A DNA stretch of 16,557 bases from JALZIF01 sp964584905 (GTDB taxonomy: Bacteria > Gemmatimonadota > Gemmatimonadetes > Gemmatimonadales > Gemmatimonadaceae): the NCBI GenBank assembly GCA_964584905.1, contig CAZPCC010000443.1:1-16557 (forward strand), in the 5' to 3' direction. The stretch's first letter is position 1, and each line of letters starts with the position of its first letter. The notes under the pieces are model-generated. The model was not told where the DNA came from. It saw only the letters and a program-made list of their open reading frames with translations, and made no database searches. Of this stretch, positions 15,048 to 16,557 are shown piece after piece. The position numbers and the translations under genes were made by a program.

Positions 15048-15380
15048 TCAGGTAGTCTTTAGAATCGCCTGCAGCGCGCCGGAGAACCGTGTCCAGCCCT
15101 CCCGCTGCTCGGCGAGATGCTTGCGCCCGGAGGCCGTGAGCGAATAGACCTTCGCGCGGCGACCCTTTGGCGTGTCACGCCAATCGGCCTTGATCAGTTC
15201 GCGCTCCTCGAGACGGTACAGCGCGGGATAGAGCGACCCCGCGTTCACCTTCAGCACGTCTCGCGACACCGCCTGGATGCGGAGGCTCAAGTCGTAGCCG
15301 TTGGTCGGCTCGGCCTGGAGGAGCTGAAGGACGATGAGGTCGAGGGTGCCCTGCAGGAGCGGGGCGGGGGATTTGGCCAT
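15048..15380 (-). CDS. PadR-family transcriptional repressor
   Basis: A 110-residue small PadR regulator. The winged helix spans about 8-90: LLQGTLDLIVLQLL, the recognition area NAGSLYPALYRLEERELI (46-63), and the wing WRDTPKGRRAKVYSLTASG (67-85). A short C-terminal helix serves dimer formation. It matches the acidobacterial-type PadR group (TIGR03433) that habitually precedes ADOP permeases, as it does here with a nine-base gap. Such proteins repress their own unit and release DNA on binding a ligand. A palindrome sits seven bases upstream of the ATG, suggesting autoregulation. The MFS transporter lies only 56 bases upstream on the same strand, so transcript read-through is possible. The ligand is unknown. 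Confidence 0.93.
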   Translation of the reverse strand: MAKSPAPLLQGTLDLIVLQLLQAEPTNGYDLSLRIQAVSRDVLKVNAGSLYPALYRLEERELIKADWRDTPKGRRAKVYSLTASGRKHLAEQREGWTRFSGALQAILKTT

Positions 15381-15386
15381 CTTCCG

Positions 15387-15399
15387 CTAGACGGTCTAG
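15387..15399. promoter_or_regulatory. Candidate PadR operator
   Basis: CTAGACGGTCTAG is a perfect 6-base inverted repeat around one base, six bases upstream of the PadR ATG. Its position over the leader or early promoter fits a repressor site for autoregulation. No binding data are available from sequence alone. Confidence 0.5.
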
Positions 15400-15436
15400 T
15401 GATCCGGAAAGTTTCACGGGCCGCAATCGTCGTCGA

Positions 15437-16557
15437 TCAATCCTGACTCGAGCCGAGCGGATGGTCGTCGACGGTGATCCACGCCAGCAGTGCTCCGGCG
15501 AGGGCAACCGCGGCCATCGCCATCATCGCGCGCGGAACTCCGGCCGCGAGCGCGCCCTGCTGGTGGATGTCCTCACCTGACAGCCCGGCGATCCATGGCA
15601 CGACCGCGACCGCCAGCACCTGCGCCGTGCGCGCGACAGCGTTGTTGATGCCTGACGCGATTCCGGCGCGGGTCGACTTGGCGGCGGACAGCGCGGCGGA
15701 CGTGACCGGCGCGACGGTCGCCGATAGGCCGAGCCCGAACACTATCACGGCCGGAAGCACCGCCGTCACGTACTCGTCGCCAGGCTGGATCCTCGCCATC
15801 ATCGCCATCCCCCCGGCGATGAGCAGTGCGCCGAGCGTGAGCGGCATCCGGGCGCCGCGGCGCTGCGCGATGTCGCCAGCCTTTGGCGAGAGCACGAGCA
15901 TCAATCCGGTCACCGGCAGAAGTGAGAGCCCGGCGTCGAGGGCGGTGTATCCGAGTCCGCTCTGGAGGTACACCACGAACAGGAAAAAGACGCCGCCGAG
16001 TGCGGCGTAAACGACGAAGGTCACTCCATTGGCGGCGGAGAACTGGCCGTTCGCGAACATGTCGAGCGGCATCATCGGCTGCTCGCGCCGCTTCTCGATG
16101 AGCAGGAATGCGGCGAGCGCCGCCACGCCTAGCAATCCGGCTCCCCAGACCGTGAGCGCCCCCCACCCATCCTCGGGGGCGCTGATGAGCGCCCAGGTCA
16201 CGCCGCCGAGTCCGATGAAGGCGGCGAGCGCACCGGGCACATCGAGCCGCTGCGCATCGGGGTTGCGGGTTTCCGGCACCTTCCAGAGCACCAGCGCAAC
16301 CACTGCGGCCGCGACAGGCACATCGATGAAGAATACCCAGCGCCACGACGCGACATCGATCAGCCATCCGCCTAGGACCGGACCGACGGCCGTCGCGATG
16401 CCGCCGAGCGCCGACCACGCGCCGATGGCGCGCCCGCGATCCTCTTGGCGGAACGACACCTGGATGACGGCGAGGCTCTGCGGCGTGAGCAAGGCGGCGG
16501 CCAATCCCTGCAGCACCCGGAAGGCGATCAGCCACTCGACGTTAGGTGCCAACCCGC
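15437..16557 (-). CDS. MFS drug/proton antiporter, DHA2 (EmrB/QacA) type, partial (N-terminus beyond window)
   Basis: The 373 visible codons belong to a 14-span major facilitator of the DHA2 drug:H+ antiporter group, which exports drugs or other hydrophobic compounds across the inner membrane. LAPNVEWLIAFRVLQG at the right edge is a mid-protein segment (around spans 3-4) in this family, so about 85-90 N-terminal residues lie outside the window and the TTG at 16552 is not a real start. Antiporter motif C is GPVLGGWLIDVASWRWVFF (visible residues 57-75), followed by the usual alternating spans to the C-terminus ITVDDHPLGSSQD. The loop GRAIGAWSALGG is the cytoplasmic motif preceding it. It ends 56 bases before the PadR gene on the same strand. 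The substrate is unknown. Confidence 0.92.
   Translation of the reverse strand, partial: GLAPNVEWLIAFRVLQGLAAALLTPQSLAVIQVSFRQEDRGRAIGAWSALGGIATAVGPVLGGWLIDVASWRWVFFIDVPVAAAVVALVLWKVPETRNPDAQRLDVPGALAAFIGLGGVTWALISAPEDGWGALTVWGAGLLGVAALAAFLLIEKRREQPMMPLDMFANGQFSAANGVTFVVYAALGGVFFLFVVYLQSGLGYTALDAGLSLLPVTGLMLVLSPKAGDIAQRRGARMPLTLGALLIAGGMAMMARIQPGDEYVTAVLPAVIVFGLGLSATVAPVTSAALSAAKSTRAGIASGINNAVARTAQVLAVAVVPWIAGLSGEDIHQQGALAAGVPRAMMAMAAVALAGALLAWITVDDHPLGSSQD

Noticed and set aside
16552..16557. TTG at 16552 as the start of the MFS gene
   Set aside because: The visible first residues are a mid-protein segment of DHA2 transporters, so the gene continues beyond the window.

Overview
This is a GC-rich bacterial chromosomal window. 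It combines a PadR regulator with an ADOP-type duplicated ABC permease, and a TIGR02999-like sigma factor coupled to a very large Ser/Thr kinase with TolB-like and TPR parts. Both signatures are commonest in Gemmatimonadota and Acidobacteriota; Gemmatimonadota is my best guess. No rRNA, tRNA, CRISPR array, transposase or phage gene was seen.

Region 1 (1-5161) is a two-armed lipid locus. The minus arm, read from about 2529 down to the left edge, encodes an alpha-oxoamine synthase (serine palmitoyltransferase-like), an acetoacetate-decarboxylase-fold protein and a diacylglycerol/sphingoid-type lipid kinase cut by the window edge. Each junction is a 4-base ATGA stop/start overlap. The plus arm (2547-5161) encodes a PlsC-type acyltransferase, a protein I recognise as a Tam41/Mmp37-type CDP-diacylglycerol synthase, and a CDP-alcohol phosphatidyltransferase resembling phosphatidylinositol-phosphate synthases. 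The last two also overlap by ATGA. The six genes form a plausible route from an acyl-CoA plus amino acid, through acylation, phosphorylation and CMP activation, to a phospho-headgroup (possibly inositol) lipid. Whether the lipid is a sphingolipid or a glycerolipid cannot be settled from sequence alone. This is the most interesting part of the window.

Region 2 (5521-10754) is a regulatory and envelope module. An ECF-type sigma factor overlaps by 4 bases a 1055-residue transmembrane Ser/Thr kinase with a TolB/FlgO-like domain and TPR repeats. It is followed by a predicted beta-helix lipoprotein with a choice-of-anchor-Q-like segment. A 485-base stretch with no convincing gene follows, containing overlapping hairpins and a short direct repeat.

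Region 3 (11240-16557, all minus strand) holds an MFS drug/H+ antiporter cut by the right edge, a PadR repressor with a palindrome just upstream of its start, the 906-residue ADOP permease it probably controls, and a Tat-exported metallo-beta-lactamase-fold hydrolase with its own likely promoter. This looks like an efflux and envelope-defence block, unrelated to the lipid locus.
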